Assembly (NCBI GenBank): GCA_021785315.1
Contig: JAJYFX010000079.1
Span: forward strand, 1-7,474
Reading direction: 5' to 3'
DNA: 7,474 bases
DNA from: Actinomycetes bacterium
GTDB lineage: Bacteria; Actinomycetota; Acidimicrobiia; Acidimicrobiales; Acidimicrobiaceae
Every line of letters starts with the position of its first letter. The stretch's first letter is position 1. Below, in pieces: positions 1 through 6,239 of this stretch. Made by a program: the position numbers and the translations under genes. The notes beneath the pieces are model-generated. The model had not been told where the DNA came from. It did no database searches and worked only from the letters and a program-made list of their open reading frames with translations.

Positions 1-74
1 CCCGAGGGACACTCACACTCGCTGCGGATCAACTTTTGGGAAACCCGCACCTCACCTTGAGTGGATAACAAGCG
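1..74. other. Downstream flank, no firm feature
   Basis: This short stretch follows the stop of the last glycosyltransferase. On the minus strand a GTG at 50 opens a frame that runs to the window edge, preceded by AAGG at 55-58. Only about 16 codons are visible and they match no family I recognise. There is no clear hairpin with a T-run, so transcription may continue past the edge. Whether the next operon gene starts here cannot be decided from this window. Confidence 0.3.
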
Positions 75-1190
75 TCAATGAAGAAGCTCCCGATAAATTT
101 CTGCCAGCTTTCCAGCCACGGCCCCTGGTGAAAGCTCGTTCTCCACAAATCTTCGCCCATTCACTAGTGATTCTTCGAATACACCATGATCAACCATTAC
201 CTCATTCATTTGATGAGCTAAGTCCTGGACGTCACCAAACTCATATAGAAGTCCGCACTCAGTTGCCCTTATGAACTCGTCCGCAGCTCCCCTAGCTACA
301 ATTGGTATACTGCCTTGCGAAATAGCCTCCGCAAGCACTAATCCTTGGCCCTCCACCTGCGTACAAAGTATCACTCCTGCTGCTCGTCTATACCAAATTC
401 CAATCTCACTATTGGGAACACCTCCTATAAACTCAATTCGATCCCACACTTTCAATTGCCGGGCCAATTTGAACAATTCGTCGACATATGTTTGATCAAT
501 CCATGGACCGATAATTTTCAATCGAGCTTCGGGCACATACTTTAAAGCTTGAATAGCATCCTGAACACGCTTAATGCGCACAATCCGGCAAACACAAACG
601 AATAAATCAGGTTCCCGCTGCACCAATTCCTCAGATCTCTCATGGAACATTTCCATGCGGATGGGAGATCGCATAAGTACACATCGGCTATTGACAACAC
701 CAAGACGGACCATGCTGTCACGCTCTTCCTCTTTCAAGCACAGCACCAGTGAAAACCTTCGAACTAGCCTCGGGTAAAAAGTACTGTCTATGAAAGAGCG
801 AACGCTCCTCTTCAGTCCTGCCGGCTCTCCACTAACCATATAGATATCGCCATGAGGCTGGAGGATTATGGGCCATCCTCTGTTCGCCACCATGACGCGT
901 GGAACCAGCAGACGATGAAACCCCATAATGTGGAGCACGTCACAATCCCTCGAAAAGACCGGCTTGAACGATATAAAGTCCTCTCGAGACTTATAGTGAT
1001 GGACCTGCAGTCTGTTTTCCAAATATGACGTCACGCCAGGCGGCACAATATCGCCAGAATCAATTTGATTCGAGGTATGTACTTCGACTTCAATTCCGCT
1101 CTCTACAAGTGCTCTCGCTAATTCCCACGCCACCGTCTGTACCCCACCAAGATAAGGATAGAAGTGGGACAATATAAATGCAACTTTCAA
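75..1190 (-). CDS. GT4-family glycosyltransferase
   Basis: A retaining GT-B fold enzyme that probably adds a sugar from a nucleotide-sugar donor to a lipid-linked glycan at the cytoplasmic face of the membrane. The 371-residue length is normal for GT4. The N-terminal Rossmann domain begins MKVAFILSHFYPYLGGVQ, with the GGVQ acceptor-side loop at residues 15-18 and QPHGDIY at 111-117. The donor-binding half has IIGPW at 226-230, FIGGVPNSEI at 254-263, and the EX7E motif E280-GQGLVLA-E288. The usual VGR...KG segment is altered to CRIVRIKR at 201-208, so phosphate contacts may differ. The start is TTG: an in-frame TAA directly precedes it, and GGAGG lies 11 bases upstream, so no longer start exists in this frame. 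No transmembrane helix is apparent. It is the last complete gene of the operon. Donor and acceptor are unknown. Confidence 0.93.
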   Translation of the reverse strand: MKVAFILSHFYPYLGGVQTVAWELARALVESGIEVEVHTSNQIDSGDIVPPGVTSYLENRLQVHHYKSREDFISFKPVFSRDCDVLHIMGFHRLLVPRVMVANRGWPIILQPHGDIYMVSGEPAGLKRSVRSFIDSTFYPRLVRRFSLVLCLKEEERDSMVRLGVVNSRCVLMRSPIRMEMFHERSEELVQREPDLFVCVCRIVRIKRVQDAIQALKYVPEARLKIIGPWIDQTYVDELFKLARQLKVWDRIEFIGGVPNSEIGIWYRRAAGVILCTQVEGQGLVLAEAISQGSIPIVARGAADEFIRATECGLLYEFGDVQDLAHQMNEVMVDHGVFEESLVNGRRFVENELSPGAVAGKLAEIYRELLH

Positions 1191-1337
1191 TTAGCCACTA
1201 GCCTCCAGGTAATCATCAACCAACCCAAAGCCTTGCAATAGTAGCCTTTGGTAAGTTAAAACCTTCACCCCATTCTCCTTTTCTTGATTGCGGGAACCAA
1301 GCACGATCAATGCCACCGGCACACAGCTTACAGTCAA
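1191..1337 (-). CDS. Possible small ORF (48 or 25 aa) abutting the GT4 start
   Basis: This frame opens at a TTG directly after a TAG and ends in a TAA that touches the TTG start of the GT4 gene; all are in one frame. Two starts have ribosome-site support. TTG at 1337 (48 residues) has AAGGGAG at 1343-1349, 5 bases away. GTG at 1268 (25 residues) has AAGGAG at 1275-1280, 6 bases away. The longer product begins MTVSCVPVALIVLGS, which is hydrophobic, and both end GLVDDYLEASG. I recognise no family. It could be a small protein, a leader peptide whose translation delivers ribosomes to the weakly placed GT4 start, or chance. Two other frames also stay open for 40-60 codons in this gap, which weakens a coding claim. 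Confidence 0.27.
   Translation of the reverse strand: MTVSCVPVALIVLGSRNQEKENGVKVLTYQRLLLQGFGLVDDYLEASG
1202..1206 (-). promoter_or_regulatory. Shine-Dalgarno site of the GT4 gene
   Basis: The plus strand reads cctcc, which is GGAGG on the coding strand, 11 bases before the TTG at 1190. The spacing is at the long end of the usual range. With the TAA codon at 1193-1191 touching the TTG, it fixes the GT4 start and leaves room for reinitiation after an upstream small ORF. Confidence 0.6.
1275..1280 (-). promoter_or_regulatory. Strong Shine-Dalgarno-like site inside the gap
   Basis: The plus strand ctcctt reads AAGGAG on the minus strand, 6 bases before a GTG at 1268. It is closer to consensus and better spaced than the site of the GT4 gene itself. 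The only frame it serves is the 25-codon ORF ending at 1191. Confidence 0.4.
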
Positions 1338-1465
1338 CTAATCTCCCTTTGCATTCATCCCTAAGTTCTTTAATGCGACCATGAAAACAATCAAGTGAAG
1401 CAAATTAGGTTGGCCCACAAAACAACAGTCGAATTTATTATTCAACCTTCTCAAGTAAGCGTCTC
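1338..1465 (-). other. Gap without a firm gene
   Basis: This stretch follows the TAA of the GT2-GT4 gene. It is visibly richer in A and T than the genes. One frame is open for 38 codons from a TTG at 1454 to the TAG at 1340-1338, with internal ATG codons but no good ribosome site. A second frame is open for about 62 codons, from near 1404 to 1216, but lacks any ATG, GTG or TTG. I see no promoter, no terminator hairpin and no RNA gene. It may hold a decayed remnant or an untranslated spacer. Confidence 0.35.
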
Positions 1466-3523
1466 TTATCTCCGCATGAGAGTTGTTTCAATAACCTCCC
1501 ACTCTCGACGAGCCGTTTGATCCCAACTCATAGCCCTGGCCAAGGCAGATCCTTTCTTCGCCAGGGCTTCTCGGAGCAAGTGATCTGAAAGCAAATTTTT
1601 CACTGCTCCGGCGAACGCTTCAATGTCGCCTTCATCTACAGTTAACAAGAAATCCCCGAAATGTTCACCATAAACCGGCAGGTTCCAAGCTACAACGGGA
1701 AGAGACAACGCGGCTGCCTCCAAATTGACTAAGCCATATCCCTCTTCATGGCTAGGGGATATCATCAGTCTGGCATGCCGAAGAGTCGCCTCTAGGATGT
1801 CTCTAGGCAGGAATCCCAGCAAATCTACTGACCCTGATATGCCGTATCTTTCAAACTCGGCAAAAAGCGCGTCCACAACTTCGACATCTCCATGGCCTAT
1901 GACGGCCAGCCGCGCATTAGGAAATTGGTCAAGCACTTTTGCCCAAATAATTGGTAAATCAAAGATGCCTTTAGTGTGGTGTAGCCGACCTACAAAAACT
2001 CCTTCATAGTAATCTATACCCTGCGCACCAACTGGACCCTTCACATTCCTTGGAGTGGAAACCAGTCCAGAATTATCCGCTCCCGGTAGTGTAACCGATA
2101 GCCTTTCTTGGTGAAAGCCCCTGTTTAGCAGTTCATCCTTCAGCATATTGCTGTTAGCAAGTACCTGATCGCACCTCGTTCTTACTAGTAAAAGCATGGC
2201 TCGCTGCACGATCGAAGCTAGCATCCGACCTTGTTTCGGAGCCACAAGGTGATGAATTCTTTGAACCCATACAGCATTACCATGGCGACAGCGCAGAAGA
2301 AAGGCTGGTAGAACATCTGGCGGCGCATCTGACGTGCCATGGATAACGTCTACCTGCTTGGACCTCCAGACAAATCGCACTGCCCTCCAGGTACGAAGCA
2401 GATAGTCACTGACCCCTCGGAAATGAAGCCCAGTTGAAGTTATCACGAATTCACACTTCAAACCTCGTTCCAAACACGCTCTTTTGCCCAGCTCGGATGT
2501 GACTACAATTAAATCGGCACATTGCCATCGCAGAGCGACGTCCATAAACCAAGAATCACCACCACTCATGCCTTCGGTAAAGCCATTTAGAAATGCTAGG
2601 ACAGTTAAGTGGCTCCTCCCCTCCCTGTTTTTCTGGCAGTCGCTTTTCCAAGGCTTTTCTGGGTTTCCCGCCAGCCGCCGATGTTCGAAAAATCTCCCGC
2701 CCAAGTGATGCCTCTTTGACATCACAAACTCTCCCGCTCCAATCAGACCAACTCCAATTGACAAAGCTGGATGAAATAAAAGTTTGGTCGGTTGAGTCAA
2801 AAAGATCTGAAGCCGATGTGCCAAGGAGAAACACAGCGCCGCTCGCTCGGGATGCAATTGTCTAAACATAGGGAAACTGGAGGCGTAATGTCCTTTTTTT
2901 CGTAGCAAACCAGCCAATCTCACCTCTCCCTCTTTATGTTCAATGGCTGAATCGATCCGCCCAACTGGACCAAACTGCTTAATGCGCTCGTCAAGGTCCC
3001 AGTCCTCTGGTCCTACGAGTCGAGCATCAAATCCACCAATCTGCAGAAATTCGTGTCTTCTATAACATCTGGCGGCTTCGATATACCAAACTCCATCGTA
3101 AAAACTCCGCTCGAACCCTCTAACCCTTCCCCAATAACCCGTACCCACAAATACCTCGGGAATTACGAGCGCAGCAAAAGATTCGTCAAACTTTTGAAGA
3201 CACTCAGATATCACCATCGGGGTCAAATACATATCCGAGTCAATAAAAAGCAAGTAGGCTCCTGATGCTCTTTCTGCTCCTGCATTTCTTTGGGCAGATC
3301 GATTCGGGGCCATCTCGATGACTTTGGCGCCGAACTGATGGGCAATCGCCAATGTCTGGTCCGTACTCCCACCATCAACGACTATTACTTCAAATGGAGT
3401 TACCTTCTGCAAGCGCAAGCTCTCAAGGCACTCACCCAATACTTCCTCAGAGTTATACGTAGGAACGATAACGCTCACACCGTTTGAATCAAGTGACATA
3501 ACGTCTTGATCATCAGCAATCAT
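1466..3523 (-). CDS. Two-domain GT2-GT4 glycosyltransferase fusion
   Basis: One 685-residue protein joins two complete catalytic domains, so it may add two successive sugars. The N-terminal GT-A (GT2) domain has SVIVPTYNS at 17-25, VDGGSTD at 49-55, QRNAGA at 78-83, the metal-binding FIDSDM at 93-98 and GPEDWDLDERI at 171-181. A hydrophobic stretch near 248-266 may touch the membrane. A basic linker spans about 270-304. The C-terminal GT-B (GT4) domain starts near 305 and has a GG loop at 320-322, VGRLHHTKG at 511-519, VIGHGD at 541-546 and the EX7E motif E594-GYGLVNL-E602. Each domain is about the usual length for a separate gene. The ATG at 3523 overlaps the upstream TGA as ATGA, implying translational coupling. 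A second ATG (residue 9, at 3499) is possible, but neither start has a strong ribosome site. Donors and acceptors are unknown. Confidence 0.92.
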   Translation of the reverse strand: MIADDQDVMSLDSNGVSVIVPTYNSEEVLGECLESLRLQKVTPFEVIVVDGGSTDQTLAIAHQFGAKVIEMAPNRSAQRNAGAERASGAYLLFIDSDMYLTPMVISECLQKFDESFAALVIPEVFVGTGYWGRVRGFERSFYDGVWYIEAARCYRRHEFLQIGGFDARLVGPEDWDLDERIKQFGPVGRIDSAIEHKEGEVRLAGLLRKKGHYASSFPMFRQLHPERAALCFSLAHRLQIFLTQPTKLLFHPALSIGVGLIGAGEFVMSKRHHLGGRFFEHRRLAGNPEKPWKSDCQKNREGRSHLTVLAFLNGFTEGMSGGDSWFMDVALRWQCADLIVVTSELGKRACLERGLKCEFVITSTGLHFRGVSDYLLRTWRAVRFVWRSKQVDVIHGTSDAPPDVLPAFLLRCRHGNAVWVQRIHHLVAPKQGRMLASIVQRAMLLLVRTRCDQVLANSNMLKDELLNRGFHQERLSVTLPGADNSGLVSTPRNVKGPVGAQGIDYYEGVFVGRLHHTKGIFDLPIIWAKVLDQFPNARLAVIGHGDVEVVDALFAEFERYGISGSVDLLGFLPRDILEATLRHARLMISPSHEEGYGLVNLEAAALSLPVVAWNLPVYGEHFGDFLLTVDEGDIEAFAGAVKNLLSDHLLREALAKKGSALARAMSWDQTARREWEVIETTLMRR
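2613..2625 (-). promoter_or_regulatory. Shine-Dalgarno-like sequence at the GT2/GT4 domain junction
   Basis: On the coding strand these bases read GGGAGGGGAGGAG, inside the linker codons. A GGAGG at 2619-2615 stands 6 bases before the TTA codon of Leu306, exactly where the GT4 domain begins (LTVLAFLNGF). TTA is not a normal start, and no ATG, GTG or TTG is suitably placed. It looks like the ribosome site of a formerly separate GT4 gene. It could also be purine-rich linker sequence encoding Glu-Gly-Arg by chance. Confidence 0.4.
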
Positions 3524-4986
3524 CTTGACCGCACCAGTGCGAAATCCTTCAAGTGACCATAGATATATTTTCCACCTCTTGTCACAATGTAATTAAAATC
3601 ATCCTTTGAGCGAATTGACGCTAACTTGCGAAGTACAAATTTCGGATTCACAAAAGACTTGTAGAGATCCCGAGTCAACTCCAATACCTTGTCATCTGGG
3701 ATCGGTGAGGTAAGTATGGGTTCGCGCATGTCATATCTATCCCAATCGGAGGTTCGAAGCCAGCCTTGCTCAGCTGCTTCACGATACAATGCCGTACCTG
3801 GATAGGGAATCACGATCGTCGCTTGAAGAGTGTCAATCCACCCTCTTTCGAACAACTCCTTCGTCAGGTCGACTGTCCGCTTCGCCTCCTCATAGCTTTC
3901 CCAGGGATAGCCGACCATACACGTAACGTGTGGCTCTAGGCCCGCCTTCTTCGCCCAGTAAGTAGCCTGCTTGATATCATCCCAAACCGTACCCTTGTTC
4001 AGCCGATCAAGCGTTGCTTGCGATGCCGACTCAACTCCATACAGGATAAACCTAAAACCCGCCTCTCCCATCAGAGCGTATTGAGCCTCATTTAAGGCAT
4101 CGGAACGCATATTACAACCTATCTTTACCTTGTTGTTGTAGCCACGCTCTATCATGCCTTTACAAAACTTCTCTAGCCACGCGCCACGAGGAAAGCTGCC
4201 CGTATCGTCGAAAATCTCCCGCACTCCAAGGTCTATGAGCTGGCCTACCTCTTCCAGTGCGCGTTCAACCGTGGTCACCCCAAACTTCGGGAAAATCGTT
4301 GTCCAGGAACAGAAAGTGCATCCGCCACCTCGACGCCACCAACAGTCCCTACCGAACATAGTGTAAGTTCCCGGAGTATGTTTGAAGTTGCCGTTCTTAT
4401 AGGCATAAAGCTCCCATTGGGTAAGCTTTCTGTCAATGAATGGTATATCGCCTAAACGAGATTTTGTCTCGAAACACCCGGTGTTTCGAATGGTATCATC
4501 GTCCCAATAGTAGATACCAGACGGTAGATCCGTACCGGTTTCAAGATGATCAGCCAATGCAAGTAAGCTCACATCATAATCGCCACCCGTGAGTACGAAG
4601 TCGACTTTTGAATTCAAAAGCGATTCTTCAGGTAGTGCAGTTACATGGTCGCCCATGATCACTATTCTCATGTCAGGAAATCGCTTTTTCAGGTCATTTA
4701 TCGTCTGCCAATACGCCTTTACCGTCGGCGTTTTAGTCTCAATCGCTATGAGGTCAGGAGCGAATGCCTCTAGGCTCGCTATAAATTGCAGATACGACTG
4801 TTGGCTAGCAATGCCGTCAAGCCATGCAACTTCGTGTCCGGCCTGAGCCAGCACCGTTGCTGCAGTCGCTGGAATCACTGGATAGATAAAAGTAGGATTA
4901 TTAAAGTACTGAAACTGCCGATTCTGCGAAAGAAGTGGTACACCTTTCTCTGACTCTATGGGAGGATACGCTACTGCTACCTTCAT
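3520..4986 (-). CDS. Cobalamin-binding-type radical SAM enzyme with CX7CX2C motif
   Basis: A 488-residue protein of the BchE-like B12-binding radical SAM class, which uses a [4Fe-4S] cluster to cleave S-adenosylmethionine for methylation or rearrangement chemistry. The N-terminal domain (about 1-150) has the class pattern: YPPIES at 7-12, VIPATAATVLAQAGHEV at 37-53 and MGDHVTALPEE at 111-121; the DXHXXG cobalamin ligand motif is not seen. The TIM-barrel domain carries cluster cysteines C215, C223 and C226, spaced CX7CX2C rather than CX3CX2C, followed by SWTT. Further class motifs are DDTGSFP at 260-266, YGVESAS at 316-322, MVGYPWES at 357-364 and IPYPGTALY at 393-401. The start is firm: ATG with AAGGAG 5 bases upstream. 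It overlaps the next gene by 4 bases. Among glycosyltransferases, it probably modifies a sugar, lipid carrier or nucleotide-sugar precursor; the substrate is unknown. Confidence 0.9.
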   Translation of the reverse strand: MKVAVAYPPIESEKGVPLLSQNRQFQYFNNPTFIYPVIPATAATVLAQAGHEVAWLDGIASQQSYLQFIASLEAFAPDLIAIETKTPTVKAYWQTINDLKKRFPDMRIVIMGDHVTALPEESLLNSKVDFVLTGGDYDVSLLALADHLETGTDLPSGIYYWDDDTIRNTGCFETKSRLGDIPFIDRKLTQWELYAYKNGNFKHTPGTYTMFGRDCWWRRGGGCTFCSWTTIFPKFGVTTVERALEEVGQLIDLGVREIFDDTGSFPRGAWLEKFCKGMIERGYNNKVKIGCNMRSDALNEAQYALMGEAGFRFILYGVESASQATLDRLNKGTVWDDIKQATYWAKKAGLEPHVTCMVGYPWESYEEAKRTVDLTKELFERGWIDTLQATIVIPYPGTALYREAAEQGWLRTSDWDRYDMREPILTSPIPDDKVLELTRDLYKSFVNPKFVLRKLASIRSKDDFNYIVTRGGKYIYGHLKDFALVRSR

Positions 4987-5078
4987 AAATACTCCTTGCT
5001 TTCATGCAGTTCACAGACTAGACCAAACGCTGCTTTCGCTGCATCTCGCCGTGCCTGGCTAATTCCGAATTCAAACAT
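4983..5078 (-). CDS. Small ORF (31 aa) coupled between GT2 and radical SAM genes
   Basis: The ATG at 5078 directly touches the TAA of the upstream GT2 gene (TAAATG). The stop overlaps the radical SAM start as ATGA, so the ORF fills the gap exactly. The product begins MFEFGISQARRDAAKAAFG and ends ELHESKEYL. It is rich in Ala, Arg, Lys and Glu, and the middle could form one amphipathic helix; a single Cys sits at residue 22. There is no signal peptide and no family I recognise. No clear ribosome site precedes it, so it would depend on reinitiation after the GT2 stop. It may be a genuine small protein, or a translated spacer carrying ribosomes to the radical SAM site. A 31-codon open frame can occur by chance; the double abutment is the main support. 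Confidence 0.42.
   Translation of the reverse strand: MFEFGISQARRDAAKAAFGLVCELHESKEYL
4992..4997 (-). promoter_or_regulatory. Shine-Dalgarno site of the radical SAM gene
   Basis: AAGGAG on the coding strand lies 5 bases before the ATG at 4986, a near-ideal arrangement and the best-placed ribosome site of any main gene in the window. It lies inside the last codons (Lys-Glu) of the 31-codon ORF, so translation of that ORF would pass over it. Confidence 0.8.
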
Positions 5079-6053
5079 TTAGTGCGAAAGCTCGGGACTC
5101 AACAAGCCCTTAACGTAAGCAACTCCATAAGCAATATGCGTAGAAAAGATCGCTCCGAGAGTAAGTGTCACAACCCACAGGTTGCGTTCGTGCCACCATA
5201 CCCATGCGCCAGTGGCCAACAAGGCTCCACAATAAAGGCCTATCCCAGCAACATAAAGCGCCATGCCCAGCCCGGACGTTAATGCAAATACCGGCCCAAT
5301 CACAATACCTATAGTAAAAATGGTCGGGACCGCGTACGCTAGCCTACGCGAGTTGCCCGCAAAACGCCGTGCAAAATATCCACGATGAAGGCCATATCGA
5401 GCCTGCTGCCTCAGGTGAGCTACGAATACTGGCCGTCGATGGTGGTAAACTACTGCGTCGGGTTCATAAACAATGCGTTTGCCTAAGTTCGAAATGAGCT
5501 TACGGCAAAGCTCAGTATCCTCTCCTGGCCAATATGGTGAATTGAAGCCACCAACAGCGAGGAAATCTGACCTCCGAACCAATAGGTTCATCGAGGGAAA
5601 ATCATCTACGTCACGCTTTCTGCCGGAACGGAACCTATAGGCAGAACCTCCGCTACCTAGAACGCTTGCAAGTGCCCAACCAGACGAGCGCTGGCGAGAA
5701 TTATTCGAAGGTGGTGTGATTCCCGGGCCCCCCACGCCAGCCACATTATCATCGTCAAAGTGACCAAGAGCGGAACCAAGCCACCCGTCAGATGGATATG
5801 CGTCGTCGTCTAGAAAAGCGAGTATTTCACCTGTTGCAACCTTTGACGCTAGGTCCCGCTTCCCTCCTGGAGCAGTGACTTGGTGCGAACAAACTACCTT
5901 CGCACCCGGCAGCTTTTCACCACTCTCATGATCCGGAACCAACAGAATTTCGCATGCCGGGAACAGCTGATGTACCTGCCCCACCGCTTCGCGGGCATAA
6001 TCATTGATCTCTTTGACTGGAATTATCACCGATACTGAGGTCACGTCATACAT
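5079..6053 (-). CDS. GT2 glycosyltransferase with C-terminal membrane region
   Basis: A GT-A fold inverting glycosyltransferase of 324 residues that probably transfers a sugar to a membrane-bound acceptor. The catalytic part has SVIIPVKE at 8-15, LVPDHES at 38-44, GGKRDLAS at 63-70, the metal-binding FLDDDAYP at 80-87, PSMNLLVRR at 153-161 with the preceding DDF, and the base-bearing WPGEDTELCRKL at 175-186. It then has VYHHRRP at 202-208 and QQARYGLHRG at 216-225, as in ExoA-like membrane GT2 enzymes. About three hydrophobic segments follow (near 240-262, 264-286 and 292-314), which anchor it in the inner membrane. The ATG at 6053 leads straight into the first beta strand; its ribosome site (GGGTAAGAA just upstream) is weak. 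It overlaps a possible 60-residue ORF by 13 bases. The sugar specificity is unknown. Confidence 0.93.
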   Translation of the reverse strand: MYDVTSVSVIIPVKEINDYAREAVGQVHQLFPACEILLVPDHESGEKLPGAKVVCSHQVTAPGGKRDLASKVATGEILAFLDDDAYPSDGWLGSALGHFDDDNVAGVGGPGITPPSNNSRQRSSGWALASVLGSGGSAYRFRSGRKRDVDDFPSMNLLVRRSDFLAVGGFNSPYWPGEDTELCRKLISNLGKRIVYEPDAVVYHHRRPVFVAHLRQQARYGLHRGYFARRFAGNSRRLAYAVPTIFTIGIVIGPVFALTSGLGMALYVAGIGLYCGALLATGAWVWWHERNLWVVTLTLGAIFSTHIAYGVAYVKGLLSPELSH

Positions 6054-6223
6054 TTCTTACCCAAACCCAATTCTGAAATAATGTTAACACCCTCCAACTG
6101 CACACGTCTGCTGATTCTAAGATTGGATATTTGACGGAAAAATCCACCGAGACCTGGATTCTGCCAAGCTATCCGGCTCAGATTCCGCAAAACCAGCGAG
6201 CCACCTAAATGGCGAACGCGCAC
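6041..6223 (-). CDS. Possible small basic protein (60 aa)
   Basis: An ORF starting at GTG 6223, with AGGTG 5 bases upstream, 16 bases after the stop of the flippase-GT2 gene. It overlaps the next GT2 gene by 13 bases. Its product begins MRVRHLGGSLVLRNLSRIA and ends IISELGLGKKCMT. It is strongly basic (about nine Arg, two Lys, only two Glu) and has no clear membrane segment or known motif. The tight fit in the operon and open frame favour translation. Against it are the GTG start, modest ribosome site and lack of any family resemblance. It could instead be a 186-base untranslated spacer, or the remnant of a larger gene. Confidence 0.33.
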   Translation of the reverse strand: MRVRHLGGSLVLRNLSRIAWQNPGLGGFFRQISNLRISRRVQLEGVNIISELGLGKKCMT

Positions 6224-6239
6224 GACAACACCTGAATTC

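Noticed and set aside
1..50. GTG-initiated frame at 50 on the minus strand as the start of the next gene
   Set aside because: Only about 16 codons are visible, the ribosome site is weak, and no family can be recognised.
271..777. Plus-strand ORFs of 66-74 codons opposite the GT4 gene
   Set aside because: They lie antisense to a well-supported gene, overlap each other in different frames and show no motif or ribosome site.
1225..1251. Possible hairpin ccaaag/ctttgg in the GT2-GT4 to GT4 gap
   Set aside because: The stem is only 6 pairs with a 15-base loop and no T-run follows, so it is not a credible terminator.
1216..1404. A 62-codon minus-strand open frame with a CXXC pair in the gap upstream of the GT4 gene
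   Set aside because: It contains no ATG, GTG or TTG and is bounded by stops, so it cannot be an intact gene. A remnant is possible but nothing recognisable supports it.
2556..2834. 92-codon minus-strand ORF overlapping the GT2/GT4 junction
   Set aside because: It lies out of frame within the GT2-GT4 gene, whose own frame is open and motif-rich on both sides. Its product resembles no known family and it is best explained as a shadow frame.
2593..2865. Plus-strand ORFs at the GT2/GT4 junction, and a frameshift explanation for the fusion
   Set aside because: The GT2-GT4 frame is continuous across the junction without needing a shift. The plus-strand frames show no ribosome site or family motif.
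5028..5042. Direct repeat cgctgc ... cgctgc before the radical SAM gene
   Set aside because: Two 6-base copies 3 bases apart are explained by Ala codons (GCA-GCG, twice) in the small ORF and are expected by chance.
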